Shown: positions 54,887 through 64,000, numbered from the stretch's first letter. The stretch is 64,000 nt of DNA from Chitinophaga niabensis (GCF_039545795.1 NZ_CP154260.1:4035001-4099000), one strand, 5' to 3'. The notes: generated by a model not told the origin, from the sequence alone. Numbers and translations: made by a program.

Positions 54887-57800
54887 CTAATTCTCATTTT
54901 CATTCTCCGGATCTTCTTCTGCATCCGGCGCGTTATTTAATTCCTGCAGGTAAACATCGTTTGCCATATATGGGATCATTTTGTCATTTTCGATTTGAGG
55001 CAGACTGATCGCATAGCCCGTTGCAGGAAGGTCATTGCGGCCTCCAAAACCGACAGGATCCAGCAGATAAATGAGCAATAATGCATTTTGGGGTCCACGA
55101 TACTCCCGAATATACTTTCCTGCAGGGAATTTTGGCCCACCCTTTGACTTACTATTCCTGATAGTATCATCCCATGCCTTTATATAGCGTTCATCCGTTT
55201 CTTCCATATCTATGTATTCGTGAGGCGGACTGATGATGCGTGATTGGCGAATTATGTAGTTTGAAGGATCAACAGTAACCTGGCTCCCTTTTTTCTTAAT
55301 ACTTTCTTTACGTTCAGTCCTTCCTACCGCAATCTTTTTGCTGTCAACCTGAAGGCCAAAGGGAGTATCATCATTGGAATTATTAATCAGCACTACTGTC
55401 CAGTTGATCAGGTTTCCATTTTTTAACTGTAGCGTGATATACCGGCGAATAAAATCCGTCCGGATATTTTGTTGTCCGGTGTCATAGTTTTCCAGGAATA
55501 CATCAATGGATGAATAACTAACATTCTCCCAGATATATGGCTGGCTCTGACGGACTTTTCCTGAAACAGGCCCAAGAACCTGAGCCAGTTTAACCAATGC
55601 ATCCAAATTTTTATGCAATATTTCAGGAGATTTACTAAGTATATACGTTTCGAGCAGTTGTCCGGAATAGCTGAGACGCAGTTCTGTAGCTCCCTTTATC
55701 TTGGCTGCAGCAGAAATCATCAGCGTTCCGGGCGCCGATCTTACCTTCAAACCAAAGTTGCCGGGATTTCGCTCCGCCAAATCCATAATATCAAACTGTT
55801 CCTTCAATTCCTCCGTAGCATTGCCGATGTATTGATACCAGGTAATCAATTCCCACGTGGTAAATACCCTGCATAAATCAGCATAACCTTGCCTGTAGCC
55901 AAACCAGCGGCCCATTTGCAGCAAAGTATCGTAAAATCTCGTAGCGCGTAGGAAGTAGCTGACAGACAATCCTTCAAGGGTTAGGCCTCTGGAAAGCTTG
56001 TTCCCTCCAACAGCTATGACGGATAATCCTTCCTTTTGGTAATCATTATAGTTTAAAGGCATCACATTGTCGTAAGGCATTCCTTTTTTGGGGCCATGAA
56101 CAGCACGAACATCTATCTTCTCAATGGCCTGACTTAGAAAAGGCGCAATTTCTTCCCAGTCGTGTTCCATCATGCGGGGATCTTCATACCCCAACCTCTC
56201 AGCGATTTTCTCCGTTCGCCCCTTGAATTCGTCTGTCCAGACCTGCATTAATGTTTCCGTAAATTTTCCATCAGGATTGTAGCGCAGAATATTCTTTTTT
56301 GCTTGAAGATAATCGTTGACAAGTCCTGCAATATGATTGATCCAGTCGATATACCAGGAAACGTGAACCAGCATGGAATTGTGTTCCCTCGCCTGCCCTC
56401 TCGCAATTCTGATGGCGCAAACTATGATAAAACAATTGACCGCATTTTCCAACGAAGGAGGAATTGCCTCCGGTTTAGTGTCTTCCTTGAGATGTTTTTT
56501 GGGAATATACAGTTCAAAATCGTCTACAATATCCATCATAGGCAGCACATCTTCATCAGCTCCATTTTCCCTATCTGTATTAAAGACTTTGGTATAACCG
56601 ATATAATTGGACGGTGGGGGAATATTGATGATGAAATCTTTGGGAAACAGATCCTTCCCAAGCCTGAAACGCTTTCCGTCAATAATAAGATCCTTATCTT
56701 CCGTCTTATTGCGGTCTGAAATAAAAATATTGGCAAACGGCGTAGCGGTGTAGCCTACAAAGGCACTTTGTTCAAACAACCCCAGCGTAGAGCGGATGTA
56801 ACCATTTATTTTAGAAACAAACTCCTTATCCACGTTAATCGAAGCATAATCAGCTTCATCATCAATGATGAGCAGGGGTATGTTTCTGATAATTCTATAA
56901 TTCCCGTCCTCTTTTCCTTGTGCATATAACCAAGCCAGCAGCGTTCTTAAAACAGTTGGATTTTTTTTAATGACTAATGCATAATAGTCCTTTGTGTCTA
57001 AGGGCAAATTCTTCATGGACGATGTTTTGAGATCGCCATTGTCACCTACTCCTGTGATAGGATGCACCGGAATGCTGCTTCTATGTTTTCCTACACCAAT
57101 AACACTCTGTTCGCCTGGAACAGAGGAGGCACCGGAAAAACCTTCATCCACGCGGTACTGTGTTTGCTGGCGAAGGTTTTCATACAAACCGGAAAGAATG
57201 ATAATAATACGAAATCCAGCATCCGCAGCCTTGTTGATCAAACCAATATAATTACTTGTTTTGCCGGATTGAACATCTCCTACAATCATACCTCTTTTAT
57301 CCCAAATTCCAGGTTTGAGGGGATCGCCAATACGATTCAGAATATCATCTGTGAGATGATCCAACTTTGTAATCGTAGTAGCTGCCAGCCCTTTTTCATC
57401 AAGGTATTTTTTATATGCATTCCAGAAATTCCAGACAATCTGACCCTTCCTTTCTTTCACCCATTCATGCTCAGGTTTTTGGTTTTCAAATATCTGGTGC
57501 TCCGGATTAGAAACAATATGTTTACTTTCCAGGGTCGCCTGCAATGCCAACCTGTTCAATAAAGCATCCAGGTTCTCCTTACCATAAAATACCTCGGCAC
57601 CTTTAATGCCGGCATTGAGTGCTCTTACAACTCTTTCTGGTTTTATTTCGTCCTCATTTACTAGATAAGGCATTGCACCTCCCACAACAGCTTCTTTGAT
57701 TTCCACCCTATCTTTCATTTGCAATTGTTCCTTTTCAAGCTGCACTTTTATTTCTTCCACCAGCTGCCCTTGCAGTGCTTCCTCAATCAGTTTTTGGGCT

Positions 57801-58039
57801 TCTGCAAAATCATTAAGGTTCAATGCAAAATGGACGGCTCCCTGATACAGGATAGAACGGGAAAGTACGGCATTTTCGTCTTTCAGGAACTTTGCCGCCG
57901 CCTTTTCATAATTCAAGGCATGCTGTATAAATTTCCAATAGCTTTTTTGTTCGTTTCTCCTATTCGCGAAAAAAGCCATTTCGGCAAAGTCCATAGCTTC
58001 CTCGTGCCAGTTGTTCACTTTACGGATATCTTCGCTCAT
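54887..58039 (-). CDS. Z1-domain superfamily II helicase-like ATPase
   Basis: 1050 residues. Walker A is VGDVQSGKTSNY (about 254-261), motif II LLIIDDEADYAS, and motif VI MGRWFGYRQGY, with NKLSRGLTLEGLSVSYF preceding it. This is the Z1 helicase-like module of MutL/MORC-type R-M systems (family known from Iyer and Aravind). It would be the DNA-translocating or remodelling motor. The start overlaps the PD-(D/E)XK-like gene by 4 bases (ATGA) and AIPR begins right after its stop, so the three are coupled. Confidence 0.94.
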   Translation of the reverse strand: MSEDIRKVNNWHEEAMDFAEMAFFANRRNEQKSYWKFIQHALNYEKAAAKFLKDENAVLSRSILYQGAVHFALNLNDFAEAQKLIEEALQGQLVEEIKVQLEKEQLQMKDRVEIKEAVVGGAMPYLVNEDEIKPERVVRALNAGIKGAEVFYGKENLDALLNRLALQATLESKHIVSNPEHQIFENQKPEHEWVKERKGQIVWNFWNAYKKYLDEKGLAATTITKLDHLTDDILNRIGDPLKPGIWDKRGMIVGDVQSGKTSNYIGLINKAADAGFRIIIILSGLYENLRQQTQYRVDEGFSGASSVPGEQSVIGVGKHRSSIPVHPITGVGDNGDLKTSSMKNLPLDTKDYYALVIKKNPTVLRTLLAWLYAQGKEDGNYRIIRNIPLLIIDDEADYASINVDKEFVSKINGYIRSTLGLFEQSAFVGYTATPFANIFISDRNKTEDKDLIIDGKRFRLGKDLFPKDFIINIPPPSNYIGYTKVFNTDRENGADEDVLPMMDIVDDFELYIPKKHLKEDTKPEAIPPSLENAVNCFIIVCAIRIARGQAREHNSMLVHVSWYIDWINHIAGLVNDYLQAKKNILRYNPDGKFTETLMQVWTDEFKGRTEKIAERLGYEDPRMMEHDWEEIAPFLSQAIEKIDVRAVHGPKKGMPYDNVMPLNYNDYQKEGLSVIAVGGNKLSRGLTLEGLSVSYFLRATRFYDTLLQMGRWFGYRQGYADLCRVFTTWELITWYQYIGNATEELKEQFDIMDLAERNPGNFGLKVRSAPGTLMISAAAKIKGATELRLSYSGQLLETYILSKSPEILHKNLDALVKLAQVLGPVSGKVRQSQPYIWENVSYSSIDVFLENYDTGQQNIRTDFIRRYITLQLKNGNLINWTVVLINNSNDDTPFGLQVDSKKIAVGRTERKESIKKKGSQVTVDPSNYIIRQSRIISPPHEYIDMEETDERYIKAWDDTIRNSKSKGGPKFPAGKYIREYRGPQNALLLIYLLDPVGFGGRNDLPATGYAISLPQIENDKMIPYMANDVYLQELNNAPDAEEDPENENEN

Positions 58040-58563
58040 ATTTCTCCAGTTAAGGTTTTTGGGGTACTAAATTCCACAATTATCGCACAAGCAGGCAATC
58101 CCATATCTGCTGACCGCGTGGTCTGCCCAAGTTTTTCGTTCAAACGGTATTTCAACTCCCCGTCTGTACCTTTCATTTTACCGCTTACTTCCAGTCTAAG
58201 TTTATTCTCAAACGGATACCCCTCTTTTTCTTCTCCACACCAGAAATCGAATCCGGTTCCTTTCCATGAACGACTTACCTTAAATCCATGACAGTGATAA
58301 ATCAGCGCTACAGCAACGCCCATGGCACCATATTCAATAGCCTCCTGTTCATCATTGAGACTATTTTTACTCGATTCATCAACCATCAGCCGGGATAACA
58401 AATAGGATTCGGAAATCGAACCTTCTACAGGAATTACAACATCAAGCGGATGAGCATGGTGGTTCAGGCATACAGATGCACTTTCTGCAAGAAATCCGCC
58501 ATATCGGACAGACAATCCCGTGCTATGACCATCTTCTAATGTCTTAAGATCCAGTTTTTTCAT
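58036..58563 (-). CDS. PD-(D/E)XK-like protein of the R-M island
   Basis: 175 residues. GTGFDFWCGEEK followed by ENKLRLEVSGKM gives the D-x(n)-E-x-x spacing of a minimal PD-(D/E)XK nuclease: Asp in FDF, Glu in LEVSG, though Lys is replaced by Ser-Gly. So it may be a nuclease or an inactive DNA-binding relative. A preceding helical part has EQEAIEYGAMGVAVALIYHCHGFKVS. It lies between the GHKL and Z1 genes, with a 4-base overlap to Z1. The usual family is longer, so this could be a shortened subfamily. Confidence 0.75.
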   Translation of the reverse strand: MKKLDLKTLEDGHSTGLSVRYGGFLAESASVCLNHHAHPLDVVIPVEGSISESYLLSRLMVDESSKNSLNDEQEAIEYGAMGVAVALIYHCHGFKVSRSWKGTGFDFWCGEEKEGYPFENKLRLEVSGKMKGTDGELKYRLNEKLGQTTRSADMGLPACAIIVEFSTPKTLTGEI

Positions 58564-58572
58564 ATGTGGTAA

Positions 58573-60066
58573 TTAATCCTTCAGGCTTTCCAGCAAGTGT
58601 GTATAATTACTGAAGGGGTCTATAAAATAAAGTTCTTCTCTGGCCTGAGCCTTTGAATAGCCTTCTTTCAACAGTCGCTGATAAGTTGCCTGCATAAGCT
58701 CATTTACCTCGCTATCATTTACTGAAATGCAGGGACTATGGGGATTATCTGCATTTAAACTTTCGTTCAATACAATTGTGGGAATGGGTAATGTAACTTC
58801 CAGTAAGCGTAACACCTTTTCCAGTTCTTTCTGCTGCGGCTTAAGTTGTTCCGCCAGTGCCCGTATAAGCGGATGATTTCTGTTGATCTGAAAATAATCC
58901 CGGCCATTCTCTTCAATGGTCGTCCAGACAAATTCAAAATGCGAACGACCGGATTTCCGCTGTTTTTGCTTTCCCCGGTGTTTGTATACTTCACTTGCGG
59001 CTTTTCTGATAGCGGCACCATATCGTTTCAATTCATCGCGAAACATCCTTGGTGGTATAGCACGAGATTTCCGGATATCCAGCTGCCAGGCAAAGTCTAG
59101 GTCTGAATCAATATCAATCATAATTCTGGCCAGCCGTGTAAATTCTTCTTTTTTAAACAATTGCAGCCAATCCCCGGATACCAACATGCGGTCCTTCCTG
59201 TAAATATAAAAGCCCTGATGTGCATTCCATCCGTTTGCACCTGCCGCATTATGCCAGGTTTCAACGCTAATTTTTTCCTGATGTGGCAATACATAACCGG
59301 CAACCCTGATGCGATCTCCGGAAAAAGACTCAGCAGGGAATGCCTGCGTAAATTTCTCATCACGTAGAAAAGGATCCCAGGGGATAATCGCATTGTTGTT
59401 GATCCATATTTTCAGCTTTTTCCCTTCTAAAAAACGATGAAATACCATAGCCAGATGCTGCTCAACCTCCCGTACAGATTCATAGAACTTTGCTTCCGAG
59501 ATGAGTCTGTTTTCCTGATCATAGACCACCCTATCAAGGTTTTCCCATACAACCGTGGTACCAGATGGCTGTCGTTCAAGGGGCTTCATAAGCTGAGGTT
59601 CCGATAAATATTCCAAAATTTCCCATTCATTACAATACTCCACATAATCCAAATTCCAGGATCTGTAATGAATTTCCCCTGCTTCTTTTTCTTTGGTAAT
59701 GACTGTGAGAATCCGGCATTGGGAAAAAGAAGCCGTTTTCAGGCCCAGGCCAAACCGCCCCAGATCTTCCGGACGACGGTCGCCCAGCGGATTATGTGTA
59801 CCAGGCCGCAGGGCCTCTACCAAATGATCTCTAATCATCCCATGCCCGTCGTCATGAATAGTAATGTACGACTTGTCCTCTGCCCAGATAAAATCCAGGC
59901 GCACACTTCCCGCACCTGCTGAAATACTGTTATCTACAATATCGGCAAGCGCGGTGGGGAGGTTATATCCAATTGCCCTGAACGTTTCTATAAGAGAATC
60001 CGGAGAAGGGGGAATCCTTTCCGCCCTGGATTTTTTCAGGTGTTCAAATTCCTTTTTCGATAACAT
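58573..60066 (-). CDS. GHKL (MutL/MORC-like) ATPase
   Basis: 497 residues. Residues 20-200 carry the GHKL ATP-binding motifs: N box ALADIVDNSIS (Asp45/Asn46 in place of Glu-Asn), G1 DDGHGM (72-77) and G2 GRFGLGLKTAS (103-113). The middle has a transducer-like S5 fold; the C-terminal third is helical. It matches the bacterial ATPase from which eukaryotic MORC proteins are thought to derive, a component of MutL-type R-M systems. It overlaps the DNMT end by 31 bases, so translation is coupled. It probably clamps DNA and works with Z1. Confidence 0.93.
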   Translation of the reverse strand: MLSKKEFEHLKKSRAERIPPSPDSLIETFRAIGYNLPTALADIVDNSISAGAGSVRLDFIWAEDKSYITIHDDGHGMIRDHLVEALRPGTHNPLGDRRPEDLGRFGLGLKTASFSQCRILTVITKEKEAGEIHYRSWNLDYVEYCNEWEILEYLSEPQLMKPLERQPSGTTVVWENLDRVVYDQENRLISEAKFYESVREVEQHLAMVFHRFLEGKKLKIWINNNAIIPWDPFLRDEKFTQAFPAESFSGDRIRVAGYVLPHQEKISVETWHNAAGANGWNAHQGFYIYRKDRMLVSGDWLQLFKKEEFTRLARIMIDIDSDLDFAWQLDIRKSRAIPPRMFRDELKRYGAAIRKAASEVYKHRGKQKQRKSGRSHFEFVWTTIEENGRDYFQINRNHPLIRALAEQLKPQQKELEKVLRLLEVTLPIPTIVLNESLNADNPHSPCISVNDSEVNELMQATYQRLLKEGYSKAQAREELYFIDPFSNYTHLLESLKD

Positions 60067-61568
60067 CGGATACCGGTTTCAATGGTGAACCTGATTGCTT
60101 CTGCAATGCTGGTAGCCATCAACGGAGGTACTGCATTACCTATTTGCCTGAACGCAGCATTCATTGCGCCGGCAAACTTAAAACCATCAGGGAATGATTG
60201 TAACCTGGCCGCCTCTCTGACGGAAATAGTGCGGGCTTGGTTACTATCATAATGAATATGTGAATAGCTGTCTTTACCAAGGTGCGCCATTAATGTGCGT
60301 GAAGGCTGATCTTCCTCCATTTTACGCCACTTATTTGGGAATTTGCTGACATCATATGGCGGAATGGTTTCTTTAAGCAATTTTTCATACTTTTTTGACC
60401 TCTTCGAAATAGGTTTACCCCTTGCTTTTTCTTCCTTCCTGATTTTTTGCGTCAACAATATGTTGGCCACTTCAATTGCTTCCGGATATTGATCTCCAGG
60501 CTCCATTCTTTCGAAAATAGGATAATCACGCGGCAAGAAGCGGATAACGTTGCTGCAAACGGTATTGACAACTGGCAGGCCAGGCCAGTTACGCATTAAA
60601 GTCTGATAACCGTTCTGTGGAAGACGGCTGTATGGTAGTGGAGTATCCAGTTTTTTGGCACCTCTTTTCATCTTGTTTTCAAGATGTTCTGTCAGTAATG
60701 GAAGATCGGAAAGCGCATCGCTGGCAGAATATGCACCAGGCAGAGCAGCAGTGGGTTCCGGCGGAGCGGTATAATGCCGGGCAGTTGTTTCTTCCGACAA
60801 AATATATTTAAGTGCCACATTTCTTGAGCCATGATACCCCTTTGGCAATTCAATAAAATGGGTAGGCGCAGGAAACAGAATATCAGCGTTTACACTTGAA
60901 TGAATAGCAATGAGAAACATACGTTCCCTCATCTGCGGAACGCCATAATGGGCTGAATTTAGTAATGTATACTGACATTTGAATCCTAATTCATTCAGAT
61001 CATCACATACTAACTCAGCAATATTAACCCCTCCATAGTTCAGCATATCCGGGACATTTTCCATCAGTATAGCCATCGGTGCCAGGGATTTAACATATGA
61101 GAGGTACTGCTTGTAAAGCTGACTTCTCGGATCTTTCAGGAATGCATGCTGATTACTGAAAGTTTCACGCAGTTTGGCCCGCCCTATTCTGGTAAAGGCC
61201 TGGCAAGGAGGACCTCCTATGATCACATCCACCTGGGCTTTAGGATTGCCAACTAAACCAATTTCTTTTAATAACTGCTCAGGATCAGTTACCTGAATGT
61301 CTCTTGAACGTGCATGTTGAGAGAAAAAAGGATCATCTTTATGAAAATTTATGGCATGTGATTCGGCAGCTTCTTCATCTAATTCAATCCCTGCAATGAC
61401 TTTGTATCCTGCCTTACTAAATCCCAGCGACAATCCTCCGCAACCGGAAAATAAATCCAACACCCTTAGATTCTCTCCCTCCAAAAGGCGTTCTATTTTC
61501 TGGTTAATAAAATCATTATATCCATCAATTCCGGGAACTGATAACGGCCGGTCTAATACTTCATTCAT
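60036..61568 (-). CDS. C5-cytosine DNA methyltransferase
   Basis: 510 residues with all main C5-MTase motifs: I LDLFSGCGGLSLGF (SAM), IV GGPPCQAFTRIGR with catalytic Cys122, VI MENVP, VIII-like QYTLLNSAHYGVPQ and X RQIGNAVPP. The target-recognition region (about 260-430) is not assignable to a sequence specificity. It is the first gene of the minus-strand R-M operon and protects host DNA. Its product 5mC deaminates to T, which explains the nearby vsr. No promoter is confidently visible upstream in the AT-rich gap. Confidence 0.96.
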   Translation of the reverse strand: MNEVLDRPLSVPGIDGYNDFINQKIERLLEGENLRVLDLFSGCGGLSLGFSKAGYKVIAGIELDEEAAESHAINFHKDDPFFSQHARSRDIQVTDPEQLLKEIGLVGNPKAQVDVIIGGPPCQAFTRIGRAKLRETFSNQHAFLKDPRSQLYKQYLSYVKSLAPMAILMENVPDMLNYGGVNIAELVCDDLNELGFKCQYTLLNSAHYGVPQMRERMFLIAIHSSVNADILFPAPTHFIELPKGYHGSRNVALKYILSEETTARHYTAPPEPTAALPGAYSASDALSDLPLLTEHLENKMKRGAKKLDTPLPYSRLPQNGYQTLMRNWPGLPVVNTVCSNVIRFLPRDYPIFERMEPGDQYPEAIEVANILLTQKIRKEEKARGKPISKRSKKYEKLLKETIPPYDVSKFPNKWRKMEEDQPSRTLMAHLGKDSYSHIHYDSNQARTISVREAARLQSFPDGFKFAGAMNAAFRQIGNAVPPLMATSIAEAIRFTIETGIRCYRKRNLNT

Positions 61569-62347
61569 TTATATATCAATTTTTCTCAATTCAATGACTA
61601 TCTATCCCTTGTGAAAGGTTAACTACATGTATAAAATAACTATCAAAATAAGGATAACAAATGGAAGTTTAAAAATTAAATTCCCACCTTCTTGATAACC
61701 TCAATTAAGAGACAAAAAATTGTGGCCTATTGATCGTATTATACTCATTTAACTAACTGATAAACAACATATACAGATAACCCACAGCGACATAATAAAA
61801 ATACGTTTTTAAGATCTGATACTACAGATGCCTATGAGGAAATTGATAGAGGCACTGTTTTCAGGTAGCGACATTCAAGCAATTTATCGAAAGTCTTAGA
61901 CCCAGCCAGCAAGTGGCTAATAGCAGTATTAAATTGCTGTACAGGAAGGAATTGACAAGGTAGGGAGAATTCCGCGAGTAGTTACAAGGTACATACAAAC
62001 AGAGAATTTGCTATTAATAAAGTATGCAATGAATTCTTTCAAGACTCAAATTATGATACAAATTCTATATATATCATCGTTTACCCGATCAGGAACCCTT
62101 TATATAGATAGTTTTTTTAGAGAAAAGGGGAAATGAAGAGTGCTATTATTCTAAAATTTTCAAAACCAACGTATAGTTTATTAGATTCTGCAGCCACACT
62201 GCGTTTAGGTAGCAGTGTTCAGAAAGACATGCGGATATGAACAAAAAATACCCGGAATATTTGTAATTTTCAATTCGCAGAGGGACGTTCAGATATTGTA
62301 AATATTTTGCTCGATGCAATCATTAAACAAACCTTAAAATTACAATT
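61569..62347. other. 779-base AT-rich gap with decayed tRNA-like sequence
   Basis: No supported ORF. A tRNA-Leu-like relic lies at 61830-61901. The rest is AT-rich and otherwise featureless to me; it presumably also contains the start region of the R-M operon. Confidence 0.7.
61830..61901 (+). pseudogene. Degenerate tRNA-Leu(CAG)-like sequence
   Basis: AAATTGATAGAGGCACTGT and TTCAGGT follow tRNA-Leu(CAG) at 37267 closely: the D-loop AAATTG-TAGA, the anticodon loop TTCAGGT and the acceptor outline GCCTATGA with TCTTAGAC (two mispairs) remain. The D stem no longer pairs, the variable arm is short and the T loop reads ATCGAAA. It is either a decayed tRNA copy or a divergent element-borne tRNA; a former integration end is possible. 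Confidence 0.55.
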
Positions 62348-62602
62348 ATGGGTAAGGATGATTTTTTCTATGATGTCTTGTACGAGGTAACGGAAGAGGA
62401 AAATATTGTTGGAGAAGATAGAATGCTGATTCGATCAACATCCGCTCAAACACCCGAAGAACTAAAATCGTTTATCAGAGGTAAGCTCGGTAAAAGGGAA
62501 TGGACGATAAAAATACTTGGAATTGAAGAGATCGACTTCGACACATATATCGAACGAGGCGGCCCGGAAAGGCCGGCCTGGTCTTTAGGAGGGCAACATT
62601 GA
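62348..62602 (+). CDS. Small hypothetical protein
   Basis: 84 residues, acidic (MGKDDFFYDVLYEVTEEENIVGE), no signal peptide or membrane helix. It has a helix PEELKSFIRGKLG and a strand WTIKILGIEEIDF. It is not recognised as a family. Its reading frame is free of strong overlaps on the other strand and the ATG follows an AT-rich leader typical of Bacteroidota. It may be a small regulator or antitoxin of the downstream ART-like gene, which is only a positional guess. Confidence 0.55.
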   Translation: MGKDDFFYDVLYEVTEEENIVGEDRMLIRSTSAQTPEELKSFIRGKLGKREWTIKILGIEEIDFDTYIERGGPERPAWSLGGQH

Positions 62603-62767
62603 CAGCCATTAACCTCAGAAAGCACCATTGGCCTCATCGATGCCAGGACGTTTTTCTCTGGATTTAAGTAGGAAGCAGGTTCCATTGTCCATCAATTATG
62701 ATGTAAATAAACAAATATTTTTCTAAGCCCCATCTCTACCTTCAGCATTAGTATCAAGGTAATTAAT

Positions 62768-63426
62768 ATGATAATTCAAAAAGTACTTAAAGGAATCGAT
62801 AATCTCAGTAGGTCAGATGCTGATTACGTAGTGAATAAGGGGATTATAAGCAACTCGTGGCGTACGGTTGGTCAAATTACACCGGCGGAAGCCCTTTTAC
62901 ATCTTAACAGTATCAACGCGGATCTCCATCTTAACCATTATAACGAGCCAGTACCAGCTGGCAATCCGCTCGCACCGTTACACGGTAAAACGTTTGGGAG
63001 TGTAACACCTTTTATTTCAACAACAGCAGGTGCTATTCAACAGGATCATAAAAACAAAAAGAATATCTTGTTTGATCCTTTTATGACAGCCCTTCGCTTT
63101 GCAACAAAGAATTTTAGAACTAGTGGATATATCTTTTATGCCTATGTTTTACTATTGGTAGGATTGCAATTGAGATGGAACAATTTTCCGAAGAGGTGAG
63201 GGAACTTCATATTTATAAGGATTATTTACCTTATCATAAGCAGGGTGAGATCATGGCAAAGATCATTATTCCAACTGTGCAGATTGAAAAAGCAAATGGT
63301 TATGACGGCCCTGCAGCTAAAATGGCCCTATCTTCCGGAAAATTACCGGCTCCCTCTCATACAATAATAAATCCCAATTATCAGGCGCCTGAAAAGCTAT
63401 CTAACATAAGGGAAGTATTATTATGA
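62768..63426 (+). pseudogene. Frameshifted gene with ADP-ribosyltransferase-like motifs
   Basis: Two overlapping reading frames form one protein interrupted by a single-base shift near 63157. Frame one reads to SGYIFYAYVLLL (residue 130); the next frame continues GRIAIEMEQFSEEVRELHIYKDYLPYH through to the stop at 63426, a natural join. PFISTT (81-86), FDPFMTALRFATKNF and YIFYAYV resemble the S-T-T strand and neighbours of ADP-ribosyltransferase folds (inference). The gap could be a true inactivating deletion of one G or a sequencing error. It is followed by an overlapping start at 63423. Confidence 0.6.
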
Positions 63427-64000
63427 GCAAATATGTGGAAACATTAATGCTGAACAGCGAAACTGTCGAGAGCCTCGGCGAAGCTTATGCAGGCTATGCA
63501 ACAGCCTTATCTGAGCAATACTCCTCCGACAAACTACCGGTAATTGCCAGCTCTTTCCTTATAAGCGCGCTCTTTAAGTCATTAATAAACGCCCCTGATG
63601 AAGCGAAATTATTTAGCAGTGCCTCTACAAGTTTCAGGGAACTCGGTTGGCCAATATGGCGTGTGTGCGAGATCTGTTCTGTGGCGCATTTGAATGCCCA
63701 ATTTGTCAACAACCAGCAGGAATCGGGTAATTGGGATGCAGAAGAGGGGTTTTATATTTACCTGCAGCAACTTCTCCATACTTCAGACAATAAAGAAAAA
63801 CAACTTAGAGACTTCAGTAAGCAGGTTGAACAGAATCTGAAAGGGGCCAGAATTCAAGGATTGAATATTCCATACCGTATAGTTATTGCCACGATGAACG
63901 AGATTGAAAACATAAACGAGGAGATCAATATTCATCTCGAAAACACATCTCTACTTCTCAGCAGGTTAGGAGAAATCACTGAACTGTACCAGGCAGATCG
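63423..64000 (+). CDS. Unknown helical protein, cut by window end
   Basis: The ATG at 63423 overlaps the previous stop (ATGA), which suggests co-expression. The frame stays open to the last base (at least 192 residues): MSKYVETLMLNSETVESLGEAY, ELGWPIWRVCEICSVAHLNAQF and a helical, charged C-terminal part to LSRLGEITELYQAD. I do not recognise the family. No signal peptide is evident. It could be a partner (for example an immunity or chaperone protein) of the ART-like gene, which is inferred only from the overlap. Confidence 0.6.
   Translation, partial: MSKYVETLMLNSETVESLGEAYAGYATALSEQYSSDKLPVIASSFLISALFKSLINAPDEAKLFSSASTSFRELGWPIWRVCEICSVAHLNAQFVNNQQESGNWDAEEGFYIYLQQLLHTSDNKEKQLRDFSKQVEQNLKGARIQGLNIPYRIVIATMNEIENINEEINIHLENTSLLLSRLGEITELYQAD

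Noticed and set aside
63150..63165. Programmed ribosomal frameshift in the ART-like gene
   Set aside because: No slippery heptamer or downstream pseudoknot-like structure was seen at the shift.
63175..63426. A separate small gene starting at 63175
   Set aside because: Its frame reads naturally onto the upstream frame 18 bases before its ATG, so one frameshifted gene is the better explanation.
1..64000. CRISPR array or rRNA genes
   Set aside because: No regularly spaced direct repeats and no rRNA-like sequence were found on reading through the window.

Overview
The window reads as chromosome of a Bacteroidota bacterium, most likely a Chitinophaga-like member of the Chitinophagaceae. Evidence: a SusC/SusD pair with a GH20 hexosaminidase, two sulfatase-fold proteins, YaiO- and TlpA-type envelope proteins, almost no Shine-Dalgarno sequences, and a promoter-like TTTG-N19-TACTTTTA upstream of susC. 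The taxon is inferred from gene content only.

Layout. 1-9.7 kb (mostly minus strand) holds signalling and envelope genes: the start of a response regulator, a YaiO-like barrel, a large hybrid histidine kinase overlapping an LtaS-like membrane sulfatase, two small enzymes and a TlpA-like thioredoxin protein. 9.75-21.0 kb is an unusual divergent cluster of caspase-fold proteins: a metacaspase-subtilisin fusion and a metacaspase-lipase fusion on the minus strand, and a CHAT protease plus a membrane-anchored nSTAND ATPase on the plus strand. 21.1-31.3 kb is a polysaccharide utilisation operon (SusC, SusD, GH20, GntP-type symporter, RidA, KDG-kinase-like sugar kinase, small unknown protein) with a divergent DeoR regulator and an operator-like palindrome. 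32.4-43.8 kb is mixed housekeeping: YjbR, an MBL hydrolase, a sulfatase, a gingipain-like caspase-fold protein with no visible signal peptide, tRNA-Leu(CAG), an SGNH hydrolase, VOC and AraC proteins, a TPR protein and a secreted protein.

From 44 kb the content becomes accessory. 44.06-48.79 kb is a tight four-gene operon of unrecognised proteins ending in a SLATT-like two-helix membrane protein; it is the best candidate here for an undescribed conflict system. 49.4-51.1 kb is AT-rich, with a HEPN-like ORF and the frameshifted C-terminal remnant of a TIR domain. 51.4-61.6 kb is a complete MutL/MORC-type restriction-modification island: Vsr and an HNH nuclease on the plus strand, converging on a minus-strand operon of C5-methyltransferase, GHKL ATPase, PD-(D/E)XK-like protein, Z1 helicase-like ATPase and AIPR. 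Beyond it lie a decayed tRNA-Leu-like sequence, a small ORF, a frameshifted gene with ADP-ribosyltransferase-like motifs, and a gene running off the window.

How it fits together: the sugar operon would import, trim and catabolise an amino-sugar glycan. The protease cluster, the four-gene operon, the HEPN and TIR relics and the R-M island look like successive layers of defence or conflict genes, the later ones bracketed by an intact and a decayed tRNA-Leu.
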